DNA of 5,098 bases from SYAN01 sp049459795 (GTDB taxonomy: Bacteria > Actinomycetota > Actinomycetes > Nanopelagicales > Nanopelagicaceae). Positions within the stretch are counted from its first letter, which is position 1. The number at the start of each line of letters is the position of its first letter. Below are positions 4,062 to 5,098 of the stretch, one piece after another. The notes under the pieces were generated by a model. That model worked only from the letters and a program-made list of their open reading frames with translations, searched no databases and was not told the origin of the DNA. The stretch spans positions 1 to 5,098 of the forward strand of contig JBMUDS010000051.1 of the NCBI GenBank assembly GCA_049459795.1, written 5' to 3'. Position numbers and translations under genes: made by a program.

Positions 4062-5098
4062 ATGTGCGGAATCGTCGGTTACACCGGCGATCGGAGCGCG
4101 ATCGATCTCGTGATCGATGGACTTCGGCGGCTTGAGTATCGCGGGTATGACTCCGCGGGTGTAGCGCTCACAGGTGGCGCAGGAGACGCGCTGGTAGTTG
4201 AGAAGAAGGCTGGAAAGTTAGGGAATCTTGAAGCGGCACTTGATGATCGCTTCGATTCATCGAAGTCAGGAATCGGGCACACTCGGTGGGCGACACATGG
4301 TGGCCCGACAGATACCAACGCACATCCACATCTTTCTAATGACGGGAAGCTTGCGGTCATCCATAACGGAATCATCGAGAACTATGTGGAGCTGAAGGCT
4401 GAGTTAGTTTCGCGGGGACATAAGTTCACTTCAGAGACTGATACCGAATCGGTAGCGCATCTTCTTAGCGATGCCGTCGCGGATGCTGGTGGCGATCTCG
4501 CGGAAGCGATGCGCAAGGTCTGTAAGCGACTACGAGGCTCTTTCACACTCCTTGCGGTGCATGCCGATGACCCAAAGAAGATTGTGGGAGCGCGTCGAAA
4601 TTCGCCGTTGGTGGTGGGCGTGGGAGAGGGCGAGAATTTCTTAGCTTCCGATGTCGCGGCATTCATCTCATCGACGAAGCAGGCAATGGAATTAGGTCAA
4701 GACCAAGTCGTAACGGTGACTCCAGATGCGGTGACGGTTACTGACCTTGATGGCAATCGGATCGAAGCGAAGCGATATGAGATCACCTGGGATGCGGCGG
4801 CTGCAGAGCGTGGTGGCTATCAGCACTTCATGCTCAAGGAGATCTTCGAGCAACCGAAGGCGATCTCGGATACTTTGATAGGGCGGATCGATGAATCAGG
4901 GCGGGTTTCACTGCCTGAGATCGAGTCGTTAGGCAGTGATTTCAATCGAATCCTGATCCTTGCATGTGGCACCGCCTATCACGCAGGCTTGATCGGAAAG
5001 TATGCGATCGAGGAGTGGGCTGGGATTCCTTGTGACGTGGAGCTTGCATCAGAGTTCCGTTATCGAAAGCCGGTCCTTGATCCGAAGACTTTGGTCGT
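4062..5098 (+). CDS. glmS: Glutamine--fructose-6-phosphate aminotransferase (isomerising), N-terminal 345 residues
   Basis: GlmS makes glucosamine-6-phosphate from fructose-6-phosphate and glutamine in the cytoplasm, the first committed step toward UDP-GlcNAc and peptidoglycan. The N-terminal class II glutamine amidotransferase domain starts MCGIVGY, with C2 as the nucleophile once Met is removed. LEYRGYDSAG (24-33), HTRWATHG (73-80), HNGIIEN (101-107) and the SETDTE motif (124-129) follow, all typical glutaminase residues. The isomerase (SIS) domain begins near 270 with HFMLKEIFEQP and includes CGTAYHA (302-308) and ELASEFRYR (327-335), which bind sugar phosphate. The frame is open to the window end, so the second SIS domain and C-terminus are missing; full-length GlmS is about 610-625 residues. 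The start is supported by GGGAGG five bases upstream and by the catalytic cysteine. GlmM, acting on its product, is encoded upstream on the same strand, with three unrelated genes between. Confidence 0.97.
   Translation, partial: MCGIVGYTGDRSAIDLVIDGLRRLEYRGYDSAGVALTGGAGDALVVEKKAGKLGNLEAALDDRFDSSKSGIGHTRWATHGGPTDTNAHPHLSNDGKLAVIHNGIIENYVELKAELVSRGHKFTSETDTESVAHLLSDAVADAGGDLAEAMRKVCKRLRGSFTLLAVHADDPKKIVGARRNSPLVVGVGEGENFLASDVAAFISSTKQAMELGQDQVVTVTPDAVTVTDLDGNRIEAKRYEITWDAAAAERGGYQHFMLKEIFEQPKAISDTLIGRIDESGRVSLPEIESLGSDFNRILILACGTAYHAGLIGKYAIEEWAGIPCDVELASEFRYRKPVLDPKTLV

Noticed and set aside
4002..4431. 10-mer AAGTTCACTT shared by the glmS leader (4002-4011) and glmS coding sequence (4422-4431)
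   Set aside because: The second copy is ordinary coding sequence in a conserved part of GlmS, so chance is the simplest explanation.
1..5098. CRISPR arrays, tRNA or rRNA genes, and transposase genes
   Set aside because: No regularly spaced repeats, no cloverleaf-like segments in the gaps and no transposase motifs were found on either strand.

Overview
The window looks like the chromosome of an actinobacterium, probably an aquatic one with moderate GC. Three things point that way. glmM and glmS lie close together on the same strand. Two exported proteins end in a Cys-x-Lys-Gly ... Cys-Pro-x-Gly-Phe-Lys tail that I recall from secreted proteins of freshwater Actinobacteria. One gene appears to be read from a leaderless transcript. 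No 16S or other phylogenetic marker is present, so the lineage is an inference.

Layout. Positions 1-198 hold the last 65 codons of glmM (phosphoglucosamine mutase, + strand). Directly abutting it, tail to tail, is a minus-strand pair of paralogous secreted proteins: the promoter-proximal copy at 2874-1543 and the distal copy at 1542-199. They are about 80% identical (counted by eye) and the TAA of the first is followed immediately by the ATG of the second. A 343-bp divergent intergenic region (2875-3217) carries a 9-bp inverted repeat and short direct repeats. Divergent from the pair is a complete DUF3800-family gene (3218-3871, + strand) of clearly lower GC (about 43%, against roughly 53-64% in the flanks). 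A 190-bp gap with a CGCG-centred palindrome, a small hairpin and a possible -10 box leads to the first 345 codons of glmS (4062 onward), which runs off the window.

How the genes work together. GlmS makes glucosamine-6-phosphate and GlmM isomerises it to glucosamine-1-phosphate, the two steps leading to UDP-GlcNAc and peptidoglycan. The three genes between them look like accessory cargo in an otherwise housekeeping neighbourhood. The secreted pair probably acts at the cell surface, perhaps held there by the basic two-cysteine tail. DUF3800 proteins are uncharacterised, with acidic motifs that suggest an RNase H-like nuclease. I recognise no known function for the secreted pair. They and the odd divergent region are the most novel part of the window.
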